From contig JAISUQ010000180.1 of NCBI GenBank assembly GCA_031272005.1, positions 1-12,549 on the forward strand: a DNA stretch of 12,549 nucleotides, read 5' to 3'. A program made the translations under genes and the position numbers. Positions 5,110-12,473 of this stretch are shown here, in pieces (position 1 is the first letter of the stretch; every line of letters begins with the position of its first letter). The notes under the pieces are model-generated. The model made no database searches, was not told the DNA's origin, and was given only the letters and a program-made list of their open reading frames with translations. Origin of the DNA: Coriobacteriales bacterium (GTDB lineage Bacteria; Actinomycetota; Coriobacteriia; Coriobacteriales; UBA8131).

Positions 5110-7914
5110 TTGTTACAGGGGGTGAGTCGGTTCCGCCTCAAGGATTTCGGTGTTATCTTGAACATCTTTGAACATCAGCCGAGTCTGTCCAAGTTCATAC
5201 CGCCCAGCCCTTCTCCCGGCAATCCGGCGCGACCGCGCCTGTTGGAACGGCTCTCCCGGGCGGCGCAGCAAAAATATGTCCTGGTTCAAGCTCCTCAAGG
5301 CTATACAAAGACGGTTCTGCTCAGCGACTGGTATCACAGTCTGGAGCTGGGCGACCTGACCCAGCGGGCCGTCTGGTTCAAGGTCGATGAGAACGATCGC
5401 GACCCCTCGCGTTTCTGGGGTAACATGGTGTCCGATCTGGAGTCCTGCTGGCCAGGTGTCAACGAGACGCTGCAACGCAGTTCTCGGGTCTTCGAGCAGG
5501 CTTCCATCCGTGAGCTGACCATCACCATAGCCAATCACATCGTTCAATCGCTGGATATGACCAGGCACTATTACCTGTTCATGCTGAACTTCGAAGCCTT
5601 CAAGTTCTCCGAGAGTGAATCGCAGTTCCTGATCTTCACCAACATGCTGCCCTCCAACATCCACGTCATCATCAGCTCGCGGGTCTTCATGAACAACCAG
5701 TTGCTGGAGCAGGGCGACTATAACGAGCTGAACATCATCGGCGTCAAGGATCTGTCCTTCAACAAGCAGGAATTACAGGCCTATCTGGATCAGCAACTCA
5801 ACCAACGGGTCGCACCGGAGCTCATTGAGTTGTTCCATCGGCGCACCGAGGGTTGGCCGCTGGCTGCATCCATCCTGGTCCAGGAAGCCCATACTGGCCG
5901 CGACTTGCCACTGGCCATCCGCGAATTCTCCGGAAACAATCGTTATCTGGCCAACTATGTCTTCGAGAAGACCGTCAGCAACCTGCCGCAGCAGGTGATG
6001 AGTTTTCTGATGGAGACTTCGTTTCTGGACTGCTTCTGCGCCTCGCTGTGCAATGCCGTGACCGGCAACCAGGACTCACCGGACATCATCCGTTATCTGG
6101 AGCGCAACGGTGTCTTTACCACAGCCCAGGATATGGATTATGTCTGGTTTTGCTACCACCCGCTGTTCTGCGAATGGCTCAAGGGCAAGTCGATGACCCT
6201 GCGCAGCGACCAGTTGCGGGGCCTGTTCCACCGTGCCGGGCAGTGGTATCGTGCCGAAGGTATGCGCATGGACTCCACCCGTTTCGTCATCGCCGCCACC
6301 GACGGCATCTTCGTCCAGCATCTGACCAACCTGGTCTTTGGCGATCTGCCCACCGAGTACTCCACATTCCTGTTCTGGCTGTTCTCCCTGCCCAAGAACG
6401 AGGCCGAAGACGAGCCGCGCTACTGCCTGCTGGCTGCCTGGGCCTTTGCCTTCTCCGGACGGCCCCAGGACGCCAGTTACTGGTGTCGCCAGGCGCGCAA
6501 GGCGATGGACCTGCCGCTGGCCGAAGACAGTCTGGCCAGGAAGCTGGACCTGATTCTGCGCATCATCGAAGCCAAATGCCAGACCTTGCTGGGAGAAGGC
6601 AGCAAGGGCATCACCCTGTCCAACGCCCTGCTCGAGGGGCGTGAGGTGCGCGGGCTGGACGACCTGAAGCTGGTGCTGTACCAAAACCTGGCCGAGGCCT
6701 ACGAACAGGAAGGCGACTTTGCCGAGGCGATGAAATTCTTCACCAAGACCATGACCGGGGCGCGGATCAATAACTTTGAGTTCCTCACCGGTCTGACGCG
6801 CTTTCAGATCATCACCTTGCTGTACCGCCAGGGCCAATTCAAACGGGCGGAAGAGCTGTGCCGCACGGCGCTGGCCGAGTGTCCGCCGGATTACACCGTC
6901 TACGGCGCGCTCTATGCTCTGCTCTCGCTGGTCTTCATCGAGCAGAATCTGCTCTCCGAGTTGGATACCTACTTCAATCGGGTCTTCCACCGGGTCTCCA
7001 CCGACCGCAACATCGACATCTATATCGATGCCTGCACAGCCTACAGCCGTTACCTCGGCGCCCATCACAATGCTTACGACGCCCAACTGCAACTGGCCAT
7101 CGCCATCGACGCCATCCGCAAATGCGCCGACGTGCCGCCGCGTGGTGTGGCCTACAAGCCCTTCTTCATGCAGGCCGGCTTCTACCTGAAATCCGGTGAC
7201 GTCTATTCTGCGGAGGAGATACTCAACGATTATCAATCCCTGGGCTTTCCGGAGTCGGTAGCCGGTCGGCTGTGCATGGAGTCGATGCGACTGCGCATCG
7301 CCGCTGCCCGGGACGAGGGCATCAAGGAGGTCATCGCCCGCAATGAGGAACTGATTGCCCAGGCGCTGGACATGGACTACCGTCTGCTGGCGGTGGAATT
7401 GCTGCTGTTCCAGACCCAGCTGCATTACCAGCTGGAGCAAAGCGAGCCAGCCCTGAAGTGCCTGCGTAAAGCCCTGGAGACGGCCCGACGCTCCAACATC
7501 ATCCGGGTCTTTCTGGACGCCGGGGAGACCATCCGGGTACTGTTGATGGAGCTGAGTGCGGCGCGCAAGGGCAGCTACGAGGCCGACCGCTTCATCCGCA
7601 CTATCATCAAGGCTTTTGAGGACGATCTCAAACCCGGGACAACAAGGCAACATAGCAGTAAAAACATATCAGAATATACTGGCAATTCTGGAGATAACCA
7701 GCTGGAGCGCCTCACCGACACCTGGAACCTGACCCGTCGGGAGCGCGAGATCTTATTGTTGCTCTACAACGGGATGAACCGCAAGGACATCGCCAGCGAG
7801 CTTTTCACCTCGCAAAACACCGTGAAGACGCATATCGCCCATATTTACGAGAAGATCGGCGTGCACTCGGTGACCGAGCTGCATCGCATCCTGATGGGGC
7901 GCGATATCATCTGA
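5110..7914 (+). CDS. MalT/LuxR-family large transcriptional regulator with degenerate ATPase motifs
   Basis: The protein is about 934 residues. The N-terminal block (about 40-300) follows the STAND-type ATPase of MalT-like regulators (PRLLERLSRA, then the P-loop region, then HVIISSR). A long helical, TPR-like region follows to about 850. A LuxR-type helix-turn-helix ends the protein (LTRREREILLLL near 875, TSQNTVKTHI, then EKIGVHS). The P-loop reads APQGYTKT at residues 61-68, with threonine where GYGKT is usual. The Walker B site reads MLNFEAF at 158-164, without the expected acidic pair. ATP binding or hydrolysis may be lost. The start is uncertain: TTG 5110 (AGGA at 5103-5106), GTG 5122 and TTG 5158 are all possible, and 5158 keeps the usual short leader before the ATPase block. 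Its ligand and targets are unknown; neighbouring operons are candidates. Confidence 0.9.
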   Translation: MLQGVSRFRLKDFGVILNIFEHQPSLSKFIPPSPSPGNPARPRLLERLSRAAQQKYVLVQAPQGYTKTVLLSDWYHSLELGDLTQRAVWFKVDENDRDPSRFWGNMVSDLESCWPGVNETLQRSSRVFEQASIRELTITIANHIVQSLDMTRHYYLFMLNFEAFKFSESESQFLIFTNMLPSNIHVIISSRVFMNNQLLEQGDYNELNIIGVKDLSFNKQELQAYLDQQLNQRVAPELIELFHRRTEGWPLAASILVQEAHTGRDLPLAIREFSGNNRYLANYVFEKTVSNLPQQVMSFLMETSFLDCFCASLCNAVTGNQDSPDIIRYLERNGVFTTAQDMDYVWFCYHPLFCEWLKGKSMTLRSDQLRGLFHRAGQWYRAEGMRMDSTRFVIAATDGIFVQHLTNLVFGDLPTEYSTFLFWLFSLPKNEAEDEPRYCLLAAWAFAFSGRPQDASYWCRQARKAMDLPLAEDSLARKLDLILRIIEAKCQTLLGEGSKGITLSNALLEGREVRGLDDLKLVLYQNLAEAYEQEGDFAEAMKFFTKTMTGARINNFEFLTGLTRFQIITLLYRQGQFKRAEELCRTALAECPPDYTVYGALYALLSLVFIEQNLLSELDTYFNRVFHRVSTDRNIDIYIDACTAYSRYLGAHHNAYDAQLQLAIAIDAIRKCADVPPRGVAYKPFFMQAGFYLKSGDVYSAEEILNDYQSLGFPESVAGRLCMESMRLRIAAARDEGIKEVIARNEELIAQALDMDYRLLAVELLLFQTQLHYQLEQSEPALKCLRKALETARRSNIIRVFLDAGETIRVLLMELSAARKGSYEADRFIRTIIKAFEDDLKPGTTRQHSSKNISEYTGNSGDNQLERLTDTWNLTRREREILLLLYNGMNRKDIASELFTSQNTVKTHIAHIYEKIGVHSVTELHRILMGRDII

Positions 7915-8009
7915 TAGCCAACGGGGTGGGGCATGAGCGGATTCGCAGGGTGGGTGAGCACGTCAGCAGACCGCCGAGCAGGACTGCCGTTAAGTCGAAC
8001 CGTACGAAC

Positions 8010-8014
8010 AGGAG
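8010..8014 (+). promoter_or_regulatory. Ribosome binding site of first DUF2064 gene
   Basis: AGGAG lies six bases before the ATG at 8021 and decides this start. The 106 bases between the regulator stop and this ATG contain no other gene and no clear promoter or terminator. Confidence 0.65.
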
Positions 8015-8020
8015 TGAAAA

Positions 8021-8938
8021 ATGACCGAGAACGAGACCAACACCATATCCCGCCGCGCTCTGCTGCTGTTTTGTAAGCCGCCAGTTCCCGGTATGGTCAA
8101 GACCCGCCTGACCAAAGAACGCGGCGGCAACCTGACCGCCGAACAGGCAGCGGACTTCTTCCGCTGTTCGCTGCTGGACGTCACCGACCTGGGCCTGCTG
8201 GCCCTGGATGATTTGGAGTCCAGTGACGCCTTGAGCTGGATCGGCGCTGAGGCAACTGCCGACACGCCAAAGAAGAGCTACGACTTCTTCATCTCCAGCA
8301 CCGCTCCGGAGAGCCTGCAACTGTTGCAGGAGATGTACGCCGCCGACTGGGGAGATGCGCCGCCAACCCGACAGCTGAACTACATCGTGGACAGGGGTAC
8401 GTCTTTCGATGAGCACTTCGACGATGCCTTCAACCAGATTTTCGAACGCGGCTACGAGCAGGTTGTGGCTATCGGTGGCGACATGCCTCTGCTGCCCCGC
8501 GAGCATATCCCGGAAGCCTTCGGTTGGCTGGATTATCTCTCCGATTTGAGCGCGGACGGCTCGGCGTTGGTGCTGGCTCCCTGCCAGCAGAGCGGTGTGT
8601 CGCTGGTGGGCCTGACCCGCACAACGCCGATCAACTCCACGGGCGTCTACTACAATCGCAGCGGTCTGCCGGTGCTGGATGCCTACACGGCCAAGCTGCA
8701 GGAGGTGGACGTGCCCTCGGCCTTCCTGGCGCCGGTCTCGGATGTCGACGGCGATGAGGACCTGGCCCATGCCATCTCTTGCCTGAATGCCATCGCTGAG
8801 GCCCAGCGCTATCAGCCCCGGATCTACCTGGCAGTCAGGACCCTGGACTGGATAGACCGCATGAACCTCAAGGCCTCCGCCCCGCCCAACGACGAGCACG
8901 ACCCCCGCCAGTACCTCGACGGCCAGGAACCGGACTGA
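8021..8938 (+). CDS. DUF2064 / TIGR04282-like GT-A fold transferase, paralogue 1
   Basis: This 305-residue protein opens with LLLFCKPPVPGMVKTRLT (residues 15-32), the signature of the DUF2064 family, a GT-A-type nucleotidyl/glycosyl transferase fold first named as a radical-SAM-associated transferase (TIGR04282). The GGDMP motif near 152-156 corresponds to the family's GxDxP metal or nucleotide site, and PVSDVDGDEDLAH near the C terminus matches the conserved Asp-rich end. Family members are usually 200-220 residues, so about 80 residues are extra: an insertion with YDFFISSTAP and a C-terminal extension ending PPNDEHDPRQYLDG. The donor and acceptor are unknown. No signal peptide or membrane segment is seen. 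It stands next to a close paralogue and upstream of a radical SAM gene. Confidence 0.88.
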   Translation: MTENETNTISRRALLLFCKPPVPGMVKTRLTKERGGNLTAEQAADFFRCSLLDVTDLGLLALDDLESSDALSWIGAEATADTPKKSYDFFISSTAPESLQLLQEMYAADWGDAPPTRQLNYIVDRGTSFDEHFDDAFNQIFERGYEQVVAIGGDMPLLPREHIPEAFGWLDYLSDLSADGSALVLAPCQQSGVSLVGLTRTTPINSTGVYYNRSGLPVLDAYTAKLQEVDVPSAFLAPVSDVDGDEDLAHAISCLNAIAEAQRYQPRIYLAVRTLDWIDRMNLKASAPPNDEHDPRQYLDGQEPD

Positions 8939-9104
8939 GCGGGCTGAGCTTCTCCTCCGGTTCTCTCCCGCCCTCCAACCATCCAACCATCCGACCACCC
9001 TCCAGCCGGCACTCCGACCGGCGGCCTTCGCCTTTGTCTACAGATACTGGTATACTGGAGAGCTACGATTATCAGAATACATCTAATAGACAAAGGAAAA
9101 CAAC
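8939..9104 (+). promoter_or_regulatory. Intergenic region with candidate promoter of second DUF2064 gene
   Basis: This 166-base gap contains a short C-rich simple repeat (CCAACCAT twice at 8976-8991, then diverging copies). A TATACT at 9051-9056 is a good -10 match but has no convincing -35 at 16-18 bases. It overlaps the operator-like dyad half-sites at 9045-9059. A promoter here would let the second transferase, radical SAM and DUF169 genes be transcribed apart from the first. Confidence 0.45.
9045..9059. promoter_or_regulatory. Candidate operator related to the 4961-4975 site
   Basis: The reverse strand reads TCCAGTATACCAGTA, sharing the first nine bases and 12 of 15 positions with the dyad at 4961-4975. 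Here the second half is a direct rather than inverted copy. It overlaps the TATACT -10 candidate, a position where a bound protein would repress. Confidence 0.3.
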
Positions 9105-9983
9105 ATGTCTACACGCAAACACGCCTTACTGTTGTTCTGCAAGCCGCCCATCCCCGGCCTGGTCAAGACCCGTTTGACGGTGGAGAAGGGTGGGCTGTTC
9201 ACTCCGGAGGACGCCGCCGAGTTCTTCCGCCGCTCACTGTATGATGTGGCCGAGATGGGCTTTGAGGCCCTCTGGGAACTGGATGCCGCCGCCCGCGAGG
9301 CCCGCGAAGCCAACCCCGAGGCTCCGGAGCATGTCTACGACTTCTTCATCTCCACCACGCCGGCCGAGAACCTGCCGGTGATGCGGGAGACCTTTGAGTC
9401 CATCGGCGAGTGGCCGCGCGAAATCCACTACATCGTGGATGAGGGCGCCAACTTCGACGAGCACTTCGACAACGCCTTTGAGCAGATCTTTGCCCTGGGC
9501 TACAACGACGTGGTCAGCGTCGGTGGCGACCAGCCGACCATGCCGCGCAGCCACATCACCCAGGCCTTCCAGTGGCTGGACTATCTGGATAACACCTACG
9601 ACAACGGCGGCGTGGTCCAGTGCCCCTGTCAGGAGTGCGGCGTGTCGCTGGTCGGCTGGACCAGCAAGACACCGATGGACCACAAGACCGTCTACTACAA
9701 CCTCACCGGCCGCCCGGCCTTGGACGCCTATGTGGAGAAGTGCTCAGACGCCGGCGTACAGCTGGTCTCACTGGACCCGGTGGCCGACGTGGATAACGTC
9801 ACCGACCTGGCGCACACCACATCCGTGCTGCGGGCGCTGGCCTATTCCAAGCAGGCCCAACCCGACATCTTCGTGGCCCATCGTACCCTGGCCTGGCTGA
9901 ACTGGAAAGGCATCCGGGTCGGCACCCCGCCCAACGAGGACCGCGACTCCCGTGATGGGATCGATGTGCCCCATGCCGGCTGA
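9105..9983 (+). CDS. DUF2064 / TIGR04282-like GT-A fold transferase, paralogue 2
   Basis: This 292-residue protein is a clear paralogue of the preceding transferase. It has LLLFCKPPIPGLVKTRLT at the N terminus, YDFFISTTPAENL, NFDEHFDNAFEQIF, GGDQP near residues 140-144, CGVSLVGWTSKTP and PVADVDNVTDLAH at matching places. It also carries the same long C-terminal extension (TPPNEDRDSRDG). AAGGA at 9093-9097 lies seven bases before the ATG. The C terminus overlaps the start of the radical SAM gene, so the two are likely translationally coupled. A GT-A transferase adjoining a radical SAM enzyme fits the known TIGR04282 context, but the substrate is unknown. The overall similarity suggests local duplication followed by divergence. 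Confidence 0.88.
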   Translation: MSTRKHALLLFCKPPIPGLVKTRLTVEKGGLFTPEDAAEFFRRSLYDVAEMGFEALWELDAAAREAREANPEAPEHVYDFFISTTPAENLPVMRETFESIGEWPREIHYIVDEGANFDEHFDNAFEQIFALGYNDVVSVGGDQPTMPRSHITQAFQWLDYLDNTYDNGGVVQCPCQECGVSLVGWTSKTPMDHKTVYYNLTGRPALDAYVEKCSDAGVQLVSLDPVADVDNVTDLAHTTSVLRALAYSKQAQPDIFVAHRTLAWLNWKGIRVGTPPNEDRDSRDGIDVPHAG

Positions 9984-11460
9984 TCAGCTAAAGCCAGCCG
10001 CAGAGGTGGACGCCGAGAAGCTCGCGGCGGCGGATGCGGAGGTAGCTCCGGAGAAGCTCGCGGCTGCGGACGCCGAGCCGTACACTGTGCTGCATGCCGC
10101 TCGCTCCATCTGCCCACAGTGCCTGAAGCCCCTGCCCGCCGAGGTGTATGCGGACGCGGATGGCGTGGTCTGGATGCGCCGCAGCTGCCCGGAGCATGGC
10201 GAGGTCACCTCGCGGGTCTGGCACAACGCGGAACATTACCAATGGCTGCGCTCGCTGGCCTTCCCCAAGGCACCACCGGCGCCGGCAGCCCGGCATACTA
10301 CGGATAAGCCCTGTCCGCAGGGCTGCGGTATCTGTCAGCGTCACCAACGCAAACCCACCCTGGTCGAGATTGAGGTCACCCAGCGCTGTAACCTGCGTTG
10401 CCCGGTCTGCTTCATGAGCGCTGAAGCCGAGTTCACCGATGTGCCGCTGGATAAGTTGGCCGGCTTCTACGACGCCATCGCCGAGGCTGCCGGCACCGAG
10501 ACCGGTGTCCAGCTGACCGGCGGCGAACCCACGGTACGCGCCGATTTGCCCGAGATTATCCGCATGGGGCGGGAGCGTGGCTTCTGGGGTGTGGAGGTCA
10601 ACACCAACGGTGTGGTCATCTCGCGCGACAACGGTTACCTGGAGAGCCTGGTGGCGGCCGGCTGTACGGGCATCTACCTGCAGTTCGACGGCCTGACCAG
10701 CGAGGTTTACCAAACCATCCGGGGCGTGGACCTGCTGGAGGTGAAGAAGCGGGCGGTAGAGCGCTGCCGCGAAGCCGGCGTGCAGGTGGTGCTGGCGATG
10801 ACCATCGTCAGTGGCGTCAACGACGACCAGGTAGGCGCTGTAATAGCTTACGCACTTGATAATGTTGATGTGGTGGCTGGCGTAGCTCTGCAACCGGCTT
10901 TCACCTCCGGGCGCTTTGATGCCACCCGGGTGGAATCGCTGACCATGGGCGATGTCATCGCGATGCTCGACGGGCAAACAGCTGGCCTGATCACCGCCGC
11001 CGACATCTGGCCCTTAGGCTGCAGCCACCCCCTCTGCGACACCGGCACCTTCCTCGTCCCGGATATTCCGGATAATGGCGGCCTGAGCAACGATGACGAA
11101 ACTCGCCGCCCAACCTCAGGCATCAACCCGGCCAGCTTCATCCCCGTCACCCGCAACCTCACCCGCGACGAGTACCTCTCCCTTTATGACCCCAACTCCC
11201 CACAGGGCTCGGTGTTCGGCGACATCGTCTACAAATCCGGCGTCAACCCGGCCGCGGGCCTCTCCGTCATCATCATGAACTACATGGACGTCTGGACCTG
11301 CGATTTGGAGCGGATGGAGGAGTGCTCGATGTTCGTGACCATGGCCAATGGGCATCTGCTGCCGTTCTGCTCCTACCAGATGACCAACTGCGGCGGTCAG
11401 CGACTGTATCCCCCCTGGCTGATGCCAGCCGACGAGAACGGAGCGGTAAGGTGGAGTTGA
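9955..11460 (+). CDS. Radical SAM protein of the MJ0619/tetraether synthase (Tes)-like family
   Basis: Counting from ATG 9955, the protein has 501 residues. C145/C149/C152 in QRCNLRCPVCF form the radical SAM CxxxCxxC motif, and TGGEP at 188-192 is the SAM-binding motif. An N-terminal C53/C56 pair with C78 in CPEHGE looks like the rubredoxin-like region, and PCPQGCGIC (120-127) precedes the core as in MJ0619-type enzymes. The end has PLGCSHPLC and DLERMEECSMFV...LPFCSYQMTNC, matching the auxiliary-cluster region of that family. Archaeal members join lipid tails to make tetraethers; bacterial members are mostly uncharacterised, and another methylation or C-C bond reaction is possible. Starts GTG 9952, ATG 9955, 9964 and 9973 are all plausible, and all overlap the previous gene. 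Residues 20-42 contain a 12-residue tandem repeat. Confidence 0.87.
   Translation: MGSMCPMPADQLKPAAEVDAEKLAAADAEVAPEKLAAADAEPYTVLHAARSICPQCLKPLPAEVYADADGVVWMRRSCPEHGEVTSRVWHNAEHYQWLRSLAFPKAPPAPAARHTTDKPCPQGCGICQRHQRKPTLVEIEVTQRCNLRCPVCFMSAEAEFTDVPLDKLAGFYDAIAEAAGTETGVQLTGGEPTVRADLPEIIRMGRERGFWGVEVNTNGVVISRDNGYLESLVAAGCTGIYLQFDGLTSEVYQTIRGVDLLEVKKRAVERCREAGVQVVLAMTIVSGVNDDQVGAVIAYALDNVDVVAGVALQPAFTSGRFDATRVESLTMGDVIAMLDGQTAGLITAADIWPLGCSHPLCDTGTFLVPDIPDNGGLSNDDETRRPTSGINPASFIPVTRNLTRDEYLSLYDPNSPQGSVFGDIVYKSGVNPAAGLSVIIMNYMDVWTCDLERMEECSMFVTMANGHLLPFCSYQMTNCGGQRLYPPWLMPADENGAVRWS
10015..10073 (+). repeat. Tandem 36-base coding repeat in radical SAM N terminus
   Basis: The block coding EKLAAADAE occurs at 10015-10037 and again at 10051-10073 with two base changes, both silent. 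The period is 36 bases or 12 codons. It lies before the first conserved cysteine and makes an Ala/Glu-rich helical leader that is not part of the catalytic fold. Confidence 0.7.
11440..11443 (+). promoter_or_regulatory. Ribosome binding site deciding the GTG start of the DUF169 gene
   Basis: GGAG lies seven bases before GTG 11451, inside the end of the radical SAM gene. It supports this start over the far-upstream in-frame ATG at 11322, whose added 43 residues have no ferredoxin-like features. Confidence 0.6.
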
Positions 11461-12461
11461 TCGACCAATCAGCCACACGCCAGGACAGCACACCGCAACA
11501 GGTGAGCTACACAATCGAGATTGACCCGGCAAAGTGTGTCAACTGCAGCCTCTGCGTAGCCTTCTGCCCGGTGGAGGTGTTCACTGAGGCCACAGCGACC
11601 CCGCAGGTCGCCCACCCCGAGCTTTGCTGGGGCTGCGAGACCTGCGCCGGCCAGTGTCCGCAAGGCGCCATCAAGGTCACGGCCACAGGCGGTGCCGATC
11701 CCTTCAGCAATCGGGAGAAGGCCGCCCCTCTACCGGCTGAACGCCATGAGCTGTTCGCAGAGTGGGCAACCACCCTCAAAGACATCCTCCGTCTGCGCTG
11801 GGAGCCGGTGGCCATCTCGCTGATTCCCGCCGGCGACCCGCTGCCCGATGTACCCATCCCCGCTGAGCGTCTGCGCTACTGCCAGAGCCTGATGGCCGCC
11901 CGCCGCGGTCGCCGCCTGATGCTGCCAGCCAATCGCCATGCCTGCCCGGATGGCACATCCATCCTCGGCCTGACGGCCATGCCGGCCAAGCTGGCCTCCG
12001 GCGAGCTGTACATCCTCTTCCACAAGTTGGACTCGATAGAGGCTGCCCAGCGGATGGTCCACGAGCGCCCGCATCTGAAGCCGCGCACCATCGACGCCAC
12101 GGTGGTCACACCGCTGGCCGATGCCGCTGCCGAGCCGCAGGTGGTGGCGGTCTTCGCCCAGCCGGAGCAGATCATGTGGCTGTGCATGAGCGCGTCGTAC
12201 TACACCGGCCATCGCTTCGACTTCCACGCCAGCGGCTACAACGCCCAGTGTGTGGAGACCACGCTGATCCCCTACACCACCGGCGAGCCGAACATCTCCT
12301 TTGGCTGTTATGGCTGCCGGGCCTCCAGCGACATCGGCGACGATTTGATGTTCATGGGCATCCCGGTAGACCTGATGCCCACCGTGGTGCGCGGCCTCAC
12401 CGAGCTGGGCAAAAAAGCCATCCCCCAATCCCGCGCCAAGATCTACCTGCCGCCGATGTAG
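11451..12461 (+). CDS. Ferredoxin (2x[4Fe-4S])-DUF169 fusion protein
   Basis: The protein has 336 residues from a GTG start that overlaps the radical SAM gene by ten bases. Residues 20-75 form a bacterial-type ferredoxin with C29/C32/C35/C39 and C59/C62/C65/C69, each ending in CP. Residues 105-330 match DUF169: LRWEPVAISLIP, LRYCQSLMAARRGRRL, ACPDGTSILGL, and a late CYGCR (286-290) in SFGCYGCRASSDIGDD. The function of DUF169 is not established; it occurs widely in anaerobes, sometimes with ferredoxin domains. Here it may supply electrons to the radical SAM enzyme or act as a separate step; this is inference from coupling and FeS content. No signal peptide or membrane segment is seen. No frameshift or truncation is apparent. 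Confidence 0.87.
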   Translation: MELIDQSATRQDSTPQQVSYTIEIDPAKCVNCSLCVAFCPVEVFTEATATPQVAHPELCWGCETCAGQCPQGAIKVTATGGADPFSNREKAAPLPAERHELFAEWATTLKDILRLRWEPVAISLIPAGDPLPDVPIPAERLRYCQSLMAARRGRRLMLPANRHACPDGTSILGLTAMPAKLASGELYILFHKLDSIEAAQRMVHERPHLKPRTIDATVVTPLADAAAEPQVVAVFAQPEQIMWLCMSASYYTGHRFDFHASGYNAQCVETTLIPYTTGEPNISFGCYGCRASSDIGDDLMFMGIPVDLMPTVVRGLTELGKKAIPQSRAKIYLPPM

Positions 12462-12473
12462 GACGGCAGGTAG
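12443..12473 (+). terminator. Hairpin straddling the DUF169 stop codon, possible terminator
   Basis: CTACCTGCCG (12443-12452) and CGGCAGGTAG (12464-12473) form a perfect 10-bp stem; the 11-base loop contains the TAG stop. No T-run follows, so intrinsic termination is doubtful. It may mark the 3' end of the mRNA, protect it, or interact with translation termination. The remaining 76 bases to the window end hold no gene I can support. Confidence 0.4.

Noticed and set aside
5853..6644. 263-codon plus-strand frame inside the regulator
   Set aside because: It is a shifted frame within the regulator gene with an Arg/Pro/His-rich product and no Shine-Dalgarno support.
6076..7653. 525-codon open frame on the minus strand
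   Set aside because: It lies wholly antisense to the LuxR-type regulator, whose sequence has clear family motifs. The antisense product is low in family-like features and reflects GC-rich codon bias.
8976..9004. CCAACCAT simple repeat as a possible CRISPR or iteron array
   Set aside because: Only two exact 8-base copies with no spacers; it is a short microsatellite.
11322..11450. Upstream start for the ferredoxin-DUF169 gene
   Set aside because: It would overlap the radical SAM gene by 139 bases and add Arg/Ser-rich residues; GTG 11451 has its own Shine-Dalgarno.
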